64,000 nt of DNA from Diadema setosum (taxonomy: Eukaryota > Echinodermata > Echinoidea > Diadematoida > Diadematidae), in contig CM067070.1 in assembly GCA_033980235.1 (NCBI GenBank), positions 22,032,199 to 22,096,198 of the forward strand, given 5' to 3'. The notes beneath the pieces are model-generated. The model made no database searches. It saw only the letters and a list, made by a program, of their open reading frames with translations, and was not told the DNA's origin. How positions within the stretch are numbered: the first letter of the stretch is position 1; every line of letters begins with the position of its first letter. Both the position numbers and the translations under genes were made by a program. Below are positions 45,627-56,623 of this stretch, piece after piece.

Positions 45627-45875
45627 ATGGAGTTCAAAGATGCTCTAAGTGAAGTAGAGGAGGATGCAAAAAGAAATAAGTTCAAAGTGGAGCAAATAGA
45701 AATTATCGAGAACGCAGTGAAACAGAATGACACCTTCCTAATGTTGCCAACTGAGTTTGGCAAGAGTGCTTGCTTTGGTTTCATAACCAAATCTTGGAAG
45801 TTGGATAATGCAGGGCTGCACACTAACCCATTTTTTTTTTTCTGCCGGTCCAACCTGTCTCTGTCGGATCAGTAA
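45627..45875 (+). CDS. RecQ-like helicase, N-terminal fragment
   Basis: From the ATG at 45627 the frame reads ALSEVEEDAKRNKFKVEQIE, then NDTFLMLPTEFGKSACFGF. An F-K-x-x-Q helix followed by LPT-x-FGKS is the Q-motif and Walker A arrangement of RecQ-type SF2 helicases, with TEFGKS in place of the usual TGxGKS. Similarity ends near residue 55-60, and the frame then runs into a T-run and a repeat-like segment, stopping at 45873-45875. Either an intron starts here or the gene is truncated. Later helicase motifs were not found in the next 2 kb, so it is probably a fragment. Confidence 0.55.
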   Translation: MEFKDALSEVEEDAKRNKFKVEQIEIIENAVKQNDTFLMLPTEFGKSACFGFITKSWKLDNAGLHTNPFFFFCRSNLSLSDQ

Positions 45876-46139
45876 ATATCCATTTTTCCTCCCCATTTTT
45901 GTACTGGTCGGAACAGAAAATTAAGTGGTCAACAACAACCTGAAAAAGCATTAACTGGCTTGCAAATTTATTTTTATGTTTTTGTCGACAATAATATTAC
46001 CTCCCCCCCCCCAAAAAAAAAAAAAAATTGCAAATAAATATTTTGTAAACTCAAGTGCCTTGTTTATGGATCATTTCCTTGAGAAGGAACAAAAAGGAAT
46101 CATTTGTGAATTGATTTGTTGATACGAAAAGGAAGTAAA

Positions 46140-48065
46140 AAAAAAAAAAAAAAAGAAGGGACTGAAATGCGGTTTTTAACTTTCCTCCGAAAATTTCTTC
46201 CCGTATCTTACAAGTATGCGTTCTTGAAAGTACCCTGCAGGGTCGAATTTGTGATGCTTTGTACACCTATCTCTTCTTCGTGTATAGAACCATTTAAAAA
46301 GAACTGAATGTTTGTGAATTAAAGTGTTAAATGATTCTGAACAAATTCAGATTGTATCAAATGCGTTTGTGACTTTTTGTCAACATCGGCGCACGTAGAG
46401 TAACACGCGTTACTTAAGTTGCTGCGCTTTTCACATTTTTGGTGCTCAGCTGGATTGTAATGATTGTATGAATTATTTTTGCTGTATAGTATTTTCTGAT
46501 GCACGTGCCAGAAGGGGTTCTTTATTTTTCTCCCGATAATCTTTTCGCATTTGTGCATGCGCTCTTGAAAGGTATATACGGCAGCATACGGCATCAGGGT
46601 CGAATTCACGATCCTTTTTGCGCTTATTTCTACCTCAAATATCAGCGGGATTGTGACGATTTCATGAACTTTACTTCGGATCACTGTTCGGATGTAATCC
46701 GTTGTGATGAACACATCAGAATGGTTGACAATGCGCCCTTTATTTTGCTCCGATAATCTTTTCGCATTTCGTAAATTAATTAATTAATGATTCTTTTTGC
46801 ACCTCTTGTTCTCCTCAAACTTCAACAGGATTGTGATGATTTCATGAATCATTTCGGCGGTAATTTTTATAATGCACGCGCCAAAAGAGGTTTAAAATGT
46901 GTCTTATTTTTCTCCCGAATTTGTGCATGTGGTATGCGGTTTTGAAAGATACACAGCATGCATCAGGGCCAAATTCACGATCCTTTTGGCGCCTATTGTT
47001 TCCTCAAATTTCAACGGGATTGCCATGATTTCATGGATTATCATTCGGCTATAATCTTAATGATTCACGTGCCAAGAGGGGTTGAAAATGTGTTCTTTAT
47101 TTTTCCCCGATAAAATCTTCGAATTTCGTAAATGCGTTCTTGAAAGATCATAACACGGCCGAATTCATGATCCTGTTTGCGCCTATCAATTTAATATCAA
47201 CGGGATTGTGACAATTTCAAGAATTCCTACGGCTGTAATCTTTTACTTTGCACACACCAAAAGGGGTTGAAAATGTGTCCTTTTATACTTTTTACCGATA
47301 ATCTCTCCCACATTTCGTAAATGCGCGTCCTCTCGGATTAGAAGGTATTCACGGCCGAATTTATGATTCGTTTTGCGCCTATATTGTCTCCTCAAACTTT
47401 AACGGCATCGCGGTGATTTTATGAATTATTTCGGCTCTAATCTTTTGTGATGCACACACCAGAAGGGTTGAAAAAACATTTTTTATTTTTCTCCCGAAAA
47501 TCTCTTCAGAATTATTCATGCGTTTTTTGAAAGACAGTATTCAGGGCCGAATTCGATATCCTTCTTGCGCCTATCGTTTCCTCAAATTTCAACGGGATTG
47601 CCATGATTTGATATTCGGCTGTAATCTTTATGATGCACCACCAGAAGGGGTTGAAAATGTGTCTTTTATTTTTTCCCCAATAATCTCTTCGCACTATTCG
47701 AATATCACGATTTTTTTTTGCGCCTATTTCTATACCTCAGATATCAGCAGGATTGCGATGATTTCTTTCGGCTGTAATCTGTTGTGATGCACGCACAAGA
47801 AGGATTGAAAGTAGTTTTTTTTTTCCCCGATAATTTCTTCGCATTTGTGCACTGATAACCAACATGGCATGCAGGACCGAATTCAAGATCCTTTTCGCGC
47901 CTACTGTTTCCGCAAATTTCAACGGGACTGCGATGATTTAATGATTTTTTTTAATTTTGTTTTCTCGTCACATTTTGTGCATGCGTTCTTGAAAGGTACA
48001 CAACAGGACAAATTTCGTTATCCCTTTTGTGCCTATCTTCATTATGAGACCATTCTGAAGGAATG
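46140..48065. repeat. Diverged satellite, period about 190 bp
   Basis: Nine or ten copies share TTTGCGCCTAT, CTCAAATTTCAACGGGATTG, GATGATTTCATGAATT, TCGGCTGTAATCTTT, CACGCGCCAGAAGGGGTTG, TTTATTTTTCTCCCGATAAT and TGCGTTCTTGAAAGG in the same order. The phrase TCAACGGGATTG and variants recur near 47020, 47206, 47397, 47597, 47745 and 47917. Copies differ by many indels. No protein is encoded over the array. Confidence 0.85.
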
Positions 48066-49300
48066 AAATGAAAACAAACGCAATCAGATCTTATACTGCT
48101 GTAATTTTTTCAATTTTTCTAAAAATCTGCACAAGTAAACTCGTTCTAACATGTCATCTGCCACGCTGCTGCAAAGCCGGGATCGGATCATGGGTTTAAA
48201 AAAAGGCATGAGTGAAATGACCACAGAAATGCGTGCGCCTCTACGAATACATACTCCTTGTCTGATGGCATGACCGCCGATCGCAAGCAAACGAACGATG
48301 TAAACGCGTTGGGGAATACCGGCATGCATTTCAGCAGTATTGTACATACACGTATGTATAAGGCTTAAAAGGGTATTGATCAAGCAAGACAACATCAAAA
48401 AAAAAAAAAAAAAAAAACATGGGGAGCAATGGAATACAATCCCAATGACCATGTGGATGGATCTGAAAGGGTTAATTTCTAGTTTTTCATTAACCAATCC
48501 ATTATGCCTTTAAGATGAAAGCCAATCTAAAATTTTATCAATTTCACGACAATGATAAAAAAAAATCCAGCAGAACAGTGCAAAAATGATAAAATCGGAT
48601 AAAAAATAAGGAAGTTATGACATTTGAAATTTCAAAAATTTTCAGAAGACACTTCTTGTCCCATTGCTATGAATGAATGAATGAATGAATGAATGAAAAT
48701 GAATGAATACTCAAGAGTCAATTTTATTGATCTGTATGTCACAGTACATAGAAATTTAGCTTCCAATTCTTCCAACTTGTTACACACAATAATTATGAAA
48801 CACACACGCACGCGGACACACACACACATATACACAATCAAACAGAAAGTGACAAGCCTGACAGAAAAAGAAAGACAGGAAGGATCTCCTCTCATACGAT
48901 AGTAAGTCTTTGGAAAAAAAAAAAAAGGTCTCTCAATAAATAATCAAACAATTCTCAACTATTGGAAATAAACAAAACATGTATGTAACAGAAGTGTATT
49001 CAATTCAAATCACAGTAGAAAATAAACATGAAGCAAAAATGAATATGAGTCCCCAAGAAGCAGAGCTTGTGAGTGGAGCCCATTGTGAATGTACAACATT
49101 AAAACTATAATGTACAGTGTGAAAGGAAACTTGATCTATAGATGAGACATCTATCTGGGGCATTGCCTCTGCAGACTGGGAAAAAAAAAGAAAAAAAAAC
49201 ATACCCTCTATCATGAAAATCACCTGCTATTTTCTTGATCCTTCACATCCCCAGATGTGAAACATAGTTTCTGTGGTGGAAACAGATGGAAATAACTTTG
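48066..49300. other. AT-rich spacer
   Basis: No gene recognised. There are A-runs near 48400, a (GAAT)n microsatellite at 48669-48706 and a (CA)n patch near 48800-48830. Confidence 0.5.
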
Positions 49301-49305
49301 GCTCT

Positions 49306-49490
49306 ACGCGGGAACCATGTTCAGGCCTTCTTCTGTTATTTTTCCATTCATTGTACATTGTTTGCTCAGGGTATCAACCCTGCTTGCCTGATTTCTACGC
49401 GGGAACCATGTTCATGCCTTCTGTTATTTTTCCATCCATTGTATAATACATTGTTTGTTCAAGGTTCCAACCCTGCTTGGCTGATTTCTT
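49306..49490. repeat. Tandem duplication of about 90 bp
   Basis: CGCGGGAACCATGTTCAGGC..TGTTATTTTTCCATTCATTG and CAACCCTGCTTGCCTGATTT are repeated as CGCGGGAACCATGTTCATGC..CAACCCTGCTTGGCTGATTT in the next 90 bp. Confidence 0.85.
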
Positions 49491-50214
49491 TATGTAAAAA
49501 GATTTCGGTTTAACCCAATTTATATAGGCAACTGAGAGAATTTGTGTTGATTACGTAAGAGCAATGACACACTGCACTTGTACGTGCAGTGGCAATAGCG
49601 TACCATTATCATTATCCTGTAGTCGTGATTTTTATAAGAATGTGAATAGTTGACCGCATTCAAAACGTTATCCAACCAGACTGCATTTTCCCCATTATAC
49701 ATTTAACGCATAATAATGCATGCCAAAGTCTGTATAGACAAGGGTTTGACTTACCCCAGCATCCCAGTATAAAGTCCTTCATGATAGAAATTTTGGCGAG
49801 GATCTCAAGTCACCGTGGTCACATGCAATGTTCCTTTTATTTTTTATTTTTTGTTTCACCATGATTTCGTGCCATTGAGTTGAGGGGTCTCAGGCTACCC
49901 GAAGCTCTCTAAAACCTGGTTTTTATCACGTTGTCAAGTCTCGCCATGGTGTCACTCAACCTCACTCTGAATTTTATTTTGTTCTGTTTTGTTTTGATAG
50001 ATAAACCTTTGCGGTAGTTTGATGCCCCCAATCTCAGTATAAAGATCCATAATATTTGTTTTGCATAGGATTTTTCCCTTCAATGTTGCATCAAACTTTG
50101 TCAGTTTTCACAAGAATAATATAACATCCTTTTTATAATCTGATACTGTGTAATAATGTATATCTCATTCATATTGTTAAAAAAAGGTATGATTAATCTT
50201 ACGCTTCTTATTGA

Positions 50215-53200
50215 TTGCAGCATGATTAATGTCTGCATTTTCTTTAAGTTGCTCTTTTTAGTGCTGCTATATTTTCATCGTTCACTTCCGTCATTCTTGA
50301 TTATCTTATATTTCCTCACATACTTTTTGCCGAGACAAAACGTAGGGAGCTTCTACTGTTTTTTTTTTCCCTCTGTTCATATGCCCTGTACTGATTCTGC
50401 TGAATTCCGTTTGCAGACCTTGTCATTTAGTGTGTACGCTTTCTACTTGTGTTGTTTATCTTGTTCTTCTGTGTTCTTTGATTGTGTCGCTTGAACTCTG
50501 TGTTAATATGTTTTTGCCTACACGCTGTACTATCCCCGAACTCGAAATTGTTTGTGATTCATTTACGTTCACACATATTATTCTTTTGCAACCTTGCCAG
50601 TTGACATGCCTTCATATACTTTATGTTCTGCGTTATGGCTAATCGACTTAACGCAGCATTTGACTCCCTTGATGACTATGAACTCTTTGATTTGTTTAGA
50701 CGCTCGCCTACAGAATCAACAAGTCAGTTCAATTTACGTTCTTCTGCACTTTATGAAAACCTCGTTGCCAATAATGTTAATTTTTTTTCTAATGACTTGT
50801 TTGATGATTTTGACTTTGAACATGATTCCACTTTAATCTCCTCCAAATATGTTACCATTGATCAATTTAAAGATTTTGTGAAAGATTTTTCAGAAAGTAT
50901 ATTTTCTATAGTACATTTGAATATTAGGAGTATGAATAAGCATTTTGATGAATTACAGGTATTGTTAGATAATCAAAATAAACAACAAATATCTGTAATA
51001 GGTTTAACTGAAACATGGTTATCATCTGATATTAATTTACCGTATGCATTGAATGGTTATGATTTGATTGTAAACAATAGAGTGAATAGGACCGGCGGCG
51101 GGGTTGCGATTTATTTATCCAATGACCTTGAGTTTGATACTTGTGATGATTTGAATATAATGAATGATATAATAGAGTCTTTGTTTGTTGAAATTTCCAT
51201 CCCTCAAAGTAAAAATATTATAGTTGGTGTTGTTTATAGACCCCCAAACTCCAGTTCTAAAGATTTTTTAGATAGTATGACGAATTTATTAAAAAGCCCT
51301 CGTTTTGTTAATAAATGTATTTATATAATGGGTGATTTTAATATTGATTTGATTAAGAGTGATGATAACACGTCACAAGAATTTCTTGAATTATTTTTGT
51401 CATCCTCTTTTTTGCCATTAATTTCCAAACCTACACGTGTTACAAATCATTCTGCCACCCTCCTTGATAATATTTTCACTAATTCTTTACAAGTTTTGAA
51501 TTCTTCTATAATTTTATCCGATATGACCGATCACTTTCCAATTATAACATGCTGTGACCTTAAACATTCGGTTAATAAGTCTTATTTTCCTTTATTTAAA
51601 CGTAGAGCCACACCAGAAAATTTAGCTAGTCTTGACGCTTGTTTAGACAGGGTTGATTGGTCAAGTGTTTGCGATACTGATGATGTTAATGTATCATTTG
51701 ATAATTTTATGGAGATAATCAATAAGCATTTAGATGATTATATTCCTAAACTAAAAGATAAGTCAGTAAATTATAAAACAACACCTAAACTTCCATGGAT
51801 TTCGAAATCTCTCCTCCGTTCAATTAACAGAAAAAATAGGTTGTATTATAAATTCAAAATGAAAAAAACTGAGGAGTCAAAAAATAAATATAAATCATAT
51901 AAGAATATTTTGATTAAGGTCATACGATCTGAAAAGCGGAAATATTATACCATGCAGATAGAAAAATATAAACATGATGTGAAGAATACATGGAAGATAT
52001 TAAAGCAGGCCATGAATATATCAAAAAAGAAATTGAATATTACAAAAATAAGATTTGATAATAAAATTGTAGAAGATCCTGGTAACATAGCAAATATTTT
52101 TAATTCTTATTTTTCAATGATTGGAGAGAATCTGGCAAAAGAAGTACCGCAGTCCGATACGCATTTTGCAAAATTTTTAGGTCAATCCAATCCCAGTTCT
52201 ATTTTCTTAGCTCCAACTACGAAATATGAAATAATAGACATTGTTAATGCAATGAATGATAAACGAAGTGCCGGTTATGATGATATAAGTAATTTTATTA
52301 TAAAGGGAATTATATTTTCTATTGCTGACCCACTTTCTCATATTTTCAATAAATCCATATTACATGGTGTTTTTCCTGATTGTATGAAAATTGCTAAGGT
52401 GTGTCCTTTATTAAAAAAAGGAGACAGTTTTGATATAAGTAATTATAGACCTATTTCTCTACTTTCATCCCTATCTAAGGTTTTGGAAAAATTGATATTT
52501 ACGAGAACGATTAAATTTCTCAATTATTATAATGTTTTTACGAATTCTCAATTTGGGTTTCGTCAGAAACACAGCACCATTCATGCTCTTTTGAAGTTTA
52601 TTGATAACGCCGCACATACTATAGATGACCATTCTCATCTTGTTGGTATCTTCCTGGACTTCTCCAAGGCCTTCGACACAATTAATCACGAAATTTTACT
52701 TCATAAATTGTCTCATTATGGTATAAGAGGGAAGGCCTTGGAGTGGTTCAGGAGTTACCTGCAAAACCGAAAACAATATGTATCTTTGAACGAGCACAGC
52801 TCTAGTCTTGAAGTTATTAAATGTGGCGTCCCTCAGGGAAGTATATTAGGACCTTTACTTTTCATAATTTACATAAATGATTTTTGTAGATCATCCGATA
52901 TACTTTCTTTTATACTTTTTGCCGATGATTCAAATATTTTCTTCTCCCACCAAAATCCAATCACTCTTGTCGATACTGTTAATTCTGAATTAAAAAAAGT
53001 GACTCAATGGATAAGAGCCAATAAATTATCACTGAATCTTCAGAAAACTAACTACATGTTATTCAGTAAGTCTATAGAAGTTTTACGCACAGATATCATC
53101 TTTGATGACGTTCATTTAGAGCGTGTATCACATACAAAATTTCTCGGTATTACAGTAGACGATAAACTTTCGTGGAAGCCTCATATTATTAATATTAGTA

Positions 53201-54384
53201 AAATAATTTCGCGTAATATTGGTATTATTAATAGACTTAAATCTCATATCCCGTCGTCTTCTTTGCTGACGTTGTATTTTTCATTGATATTACCTTATTT
53301 AAATTATGGAATTTTAGCATGGGGCAGTGCCCATCAAACTTTATTAGATAGATTATTGTTATTACAAAAAAAGGCACTTCGTATTATTTGTGGTGTTTCT
53401 CCATGTTCCCATGCAGATCCATTATTTGTTAGATATAAGATTTTAAAAATCAAAGATTTGTTCTTCTTTCAGCTGGGTCAGTTTATGTTTAATTATAACA
53501 CAAATACACTTCCTAGTATTTTTGATTCAATGTTTCCACGAAATCAATCTTTTCATAATTATCCCACCAGGCGATCAAATGAGTTTCATTTACCCCTTCT
53601 GAGAACGTTATTGGCTCAAAATACATTTATATACAGTGGCCCTAGATTTTGGAATTCTTTAAGTTGTGATATAAAAAATTCTTTATCCTTGAATTCGTTT
53701 AAGCGTAAGTTAAAAAATTTTTTGTTGAACTCATATTAAGCTATATATGATTCATTACCTAGCTGGTCTTTACAGCCTAAGGGTTCATCGTCAATCATTG
53801 ATTTCATCATTGTGTATTCTTTACATTATCTTATTTGTATAAACTTTGTTCGGCTGATCGAGCTGAAACACCTCAATTCCCTCTTCTGATCCAGATGTAC
53901 AGCACCTGGCACCTCAATTCCATCTTCTGATCCCGATGTTCAGCGTGTTGGCTTTTCCTTTCACTTCCTTTTTCTTTCTCTCCTTTCTTTCCATTGTTCT
54001 TTTGTGTTTTATTACTGTCATGGTATACCCTACTGTCAAGTCATGTAAAGTCGTTGTGTTTCTACTGTCTTGTTCTGTCCTGTCTTGTTCTCTCCTGTCT
54101 TTGTAAAAAAAAAAAAAAATCAATGTATTCATAAGAATCCTTTGAGTGGTTCACAATTTACAAGCATGCTTTTCAGTGAACCTCTCAGTTCTTTCTTTCT
54201 TTTTTGCCCTCCAAACATAACTTTGTATTTTGCCGATATGCATGTATAATTTCATATTTGTTAAACATTATCTACCATGTAAAGTCGAATACATGCCTAT
54301 GTTATATCTTCTGATTCATTTCGTGTTATGTTTGACGAAAAAAGAAAGAAGGAATGAAATAAATGAAATGAAATGAAATGTTCA
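50215..54384 (+). mobile_element. Near-complete LINE with intact ORF2
   Basis: A T-rich leader of at least 0.4 kb, one long ORF (50623-53739) and a 0.64-kb 3' UTR end in short tandem repeats (GAAAT)n at 54350-54380. Such a simple tandem tail in place of poly(A) is usual for CR1/L2/Jockey-related elements. No ORF1 was recognised, and the 5' boundary is only a guess. The long undamaged ORF suggests recent activity. Confidence 0.8.
50623..53739 (+). CDS. LINE ORF2: AP endonuclease and reverse transcriptase
   Basis: This 1038-codon ORF lacks internal stops; the likely start is the ATG at 50635 (MANRLNAAFDS). The endonuclease spans residues 95-310, with HLNIRSMNKHF, GLTETWL (Glu 130), VYRPPNSS, MGDFNIDL (Asp 238) and SDMTDHFPI (Asp 303, His 304). 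The reverse transcriptase spans about 560-800, with NYRPISLLSSLSKVLEK, LDFSKAFDTINHE (678-690), GVPQGSILGPLLF (735-747) and FADDSNIFF (766-774) holding the metal-binding aspartates. PRFWNSLSCDIKNS near the C-terminus is a conserved end motif. The protein would nick target DNA and copy its own RNA in place. All catalytic residues seen are intact. Confidence 0.93.
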   Translation: MFCVMANRLNAAFDSLDDYELFDLFRRSPTESTSQFNLRSSALYENLVANNVNFFSNDLFDDFDFEHDSTLISSKYVTIDQFKDFVKDFSESIFSIVHLNIRSMNKHFDELQVLLDNQNKQQISVIGLTETWLSSDINLPYALNGYDLIVNNRVNRTGGGVAIYLSNDLEFDTCDDLNIMNDIIESLFVEISIPQSKNIIVGVVYRPPNSSSKDFLDSMTNLLKSPRFVNKCIYIMGDFNIDLIKSDDNTSQEFLELFLSSSFLPLISKPTRVTNHSATLLDNIFTNSLQVLNSSIILSDMTDHFPIITCCDLKHSVNKSYFPLFKRRATPENLASLDACLDRVDWSSVCDTDDVNVSFDNFMEIINKHLDDYIPKLKDKSVNYKTTPKLPWISKSLLRSINRKNRLYYKFKMKKTEESKNKYKSYKNILIKVIRSEKRKYYTMQIEKYKHDVKNTWKILKQAMNISKKKLNITKIRFDNKIVEDPGNIANIFNSYFSMIGENLAKEVPQSDTHFAKFLGQSNPSSIFLAPTTKYEIIDIVNAMNDKRSAGYDDISNFIIKGIIFSIADPLSHIFNKSILHGVFPDCMKIAKVCPLLKKGDSFDISNYRPISLLSSLSKVLEKLIFTRTIKFLNYYNVFTNSQFGFRQKHSTIHALLKFIDNAAHTIDDHSHLVGIFLDFSKAFDTINHEILLHKLSHYGIRGKALEWFRSYLQNRKQYVSLNEHSSSLEVIKCGVPQGSILGPLLFIIYINDFCRSSDILSFILFADDSNIFFSHQNPITLVDTVNSELKKVTQWIRANKLSLNLQKTNYMLFSKSIEVLRTDIIFDDVHLERVSHTKFLGITVDDKLSWKPHIINISKIISRNIGIINRLKSHIPSSSLLTLYFSLILPYLNYGILAWGSAHQTLLDRLLLLQKKALRIICGVSPCSHADPLFVRYKILKIKDLFFFQLGQFMFNYNTNTLPSIFDSMFPRNQSFHNYPTRRSNEFHLPLLRTLLAQNTFIYSGPRFWNSLSCDIKNSLSLNSFKRKLKNFLLNSY

Positions 54385-54509
54385 TTATGTGTGCACTTAC
54401 TGTATTGCAAATAAATAATGAACCACACATTCGAAATGTGCTTTAAGAACGAAATAAATAAGTGCCGGTAGGCCCGATAGTAAATCATCGCCCAGCATGC
54501 ATTCTATTT

Positions 54510-54514
54510 GTTAC
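54510..54514. repeat. 5-bp target-site duplication, left copy
   Basis: GTTAC directly before the left LTR; repeated at 59262-59266 after the right LTR. Confidence 0.85.
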
Positions 54515-54663
54515 GCCAGTGGATAAAAGGAAGAAACCGTAGACGATTCGGATGAGGTTTGGATCTGATTTATTGCCGTGGCCGAGACAATCGACTACGG
54601 CATGCCAATTGTGTACAAACGTAGATTACTACATACACTGTATATAACACAACCAATACTGGC
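54515..54663 (-). repeat. 3' LTR (149 bp)
   Basis: Starts GCCAGT and ends ACTGGC, a 6-bp inverted repeat. On the minus strand TTATATA (54641-54647) could be a TATA box and AATAAA (54569-54574) a polyadenylation signal, in the order expected for an LTR. Confidence 0.9.
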
Positions 54664-54688
54664 GTGACTTCTTCTTTCTTCCTCTGTT
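54664..54688 (-). other. Polypurine tract
   Basis: The minus strand reads AGAGGAAGAAAGAAGAAG and then TCAC before the 3' LTR. A purine run here primes plus-strand synthesis in LTR elements. Confidence 0.7.
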
Positions 54689-56623
54689 CTCTGACAGCTT
54701 AATCATTACTTTCCATTCAACAATCAATCATATGTTTATACAACCTCAAAATTTGCCTCTGTTACAAACACTCTAAAAAACGGAAACTAACCACTAAGTA
54801 AAACCACAACTGAACAATTAGCATATCACCCATCACTGTGATAACAATCACTATACTGTAGTTAATAACAAAACTCTATCGCTGTCAACAAACAATTGAT
54901 AACCTTATGCATAAACACATTGATCGTACAGACTATCAATGTCCAACAAATATCTTTACCATTTAACCTCTACATGCATGTACACTGTATATCGACACAC
55001 AAATATAACTTGACTTGCTTTATGATTTTCACAAAAACACAAAATCATCATATTCATGTAAACTACACTGTATGTGCATCAAACTTACCAACATCATATT
55101 GTTCCTAGATTTCTGATAACAACTGAACACAAATCACATTTCACAACAATCTCACTATTGTGTACTGTATCCCAATATCTTCTCTTCCCCCATTAATTAG
55201 TTAACTACGCTAACATGACACTAATAAAGCATAACAAAATTGAAAAAAAAACCCATACATGTATATATGATAATCAGATACATAAACTATACACGGTCAT
55301 CTGAATAAAACATGAAATTCTTCACTAAGTTGAACACGTACAATGTACATGGTACTTATAAAAACATATCTGTACATGTATATGGATTGTAACATTAAAC
55401 CAGTGCAGACGTGGAAAACACTTTTTTGTTTTCATGAATCGTCCTGCTCAATAATAGTGGATAAACAATCCAAACAACCACACTATATAAATATACATAC
55501 CGGTAAATATGTTTAAGCTATACATACATGTATGTGTGCCAATCTTATGGGAAAATGAACACGACTGTGCTAATACGGGGTATGAGCATGATAACACTGC
55601 AAATCTGTAATACTGTACTGGAAACATACAATGTAGGATACAGTCGTACGAGTCTAGTTTACATGTGTACCATGGACAGTAATCAGGTAGCAGGGAAGGT
55701 TGCCACCATTTATCAACATTAGTACAAAAAACAACAAAAAAACTTATCAGAATTTTGATGTGCCATGCTTACAAAACAACATAGTAATAGATGTGTATAC
55801 GACTGTTTATTATGTACTGGAAAGGGCGAACAGAAAAATACAAAAGTGTACTGTCTTTAAAACATTATACATACCAGTACATTCCACTCCTGTGTCCTAT
55901 ACATTAGGTCAATAAACAATCTATGACTGTCAGTAAAAATAAATGACAAATAATATAAATTTTAGGCTAACTAAATACAACATCAGCAGAAGATATTTGT
56001 ATGTACTTGCACAGACTGCAAAACAATATTATCAGATAGTGTGTGATTCAAAATGAAACTCTGGAGAAATGATAAACATTAGAATAACTAAAAGGCTTGT
56101 GCATTGCCATACACAGTCAACCGTATGTTGACATCAACCTTACCAAAAATCGTACATATCCAGTCTATCTGTGTAGACATGTCTGATTAAATACAGGTAT
56201 AAATGAAATACAGTATAGTACATACACTGTAGCTGCCATACTACTGTAGGAACAGTAAAAACAAAAAGGCACCATATTCCTACCCGATAGCCAAAATGGT
56301 AATAACTACAAAAACACACATCGCATCCTTAATCCAAAGGCCAAAAACCTTTCCTTGACAAAGATTCAGATCTCAAAAAATCAGAACACAAACTGTAAGA
56401 AAAAAACGGATTAACAAAATTATCAAAACATCAAATGATACCCAAAGAATTTCACAAAACGTAAGATTCACTATCGCAATGACAAAAAGGTGGGTACCGA
56501 TATACAAACTACAATACAGCTGATGCATGTGGAAAAATGTGAATCACAAAAACACACACATAACATTGTGCACCTATATACACACTACAAAACAAGGGTA
56601 CAAAATACAACTTAAGTGATCAC
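54689..56623 (-). other. Long non-coding 3' part of the LTR element
   Basis: Nearly 2 kb between the ORF stop and the 3' LTR holds only short frames. It occupies the place where pol would lie in an autonomous element. Confidence 0.6.
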
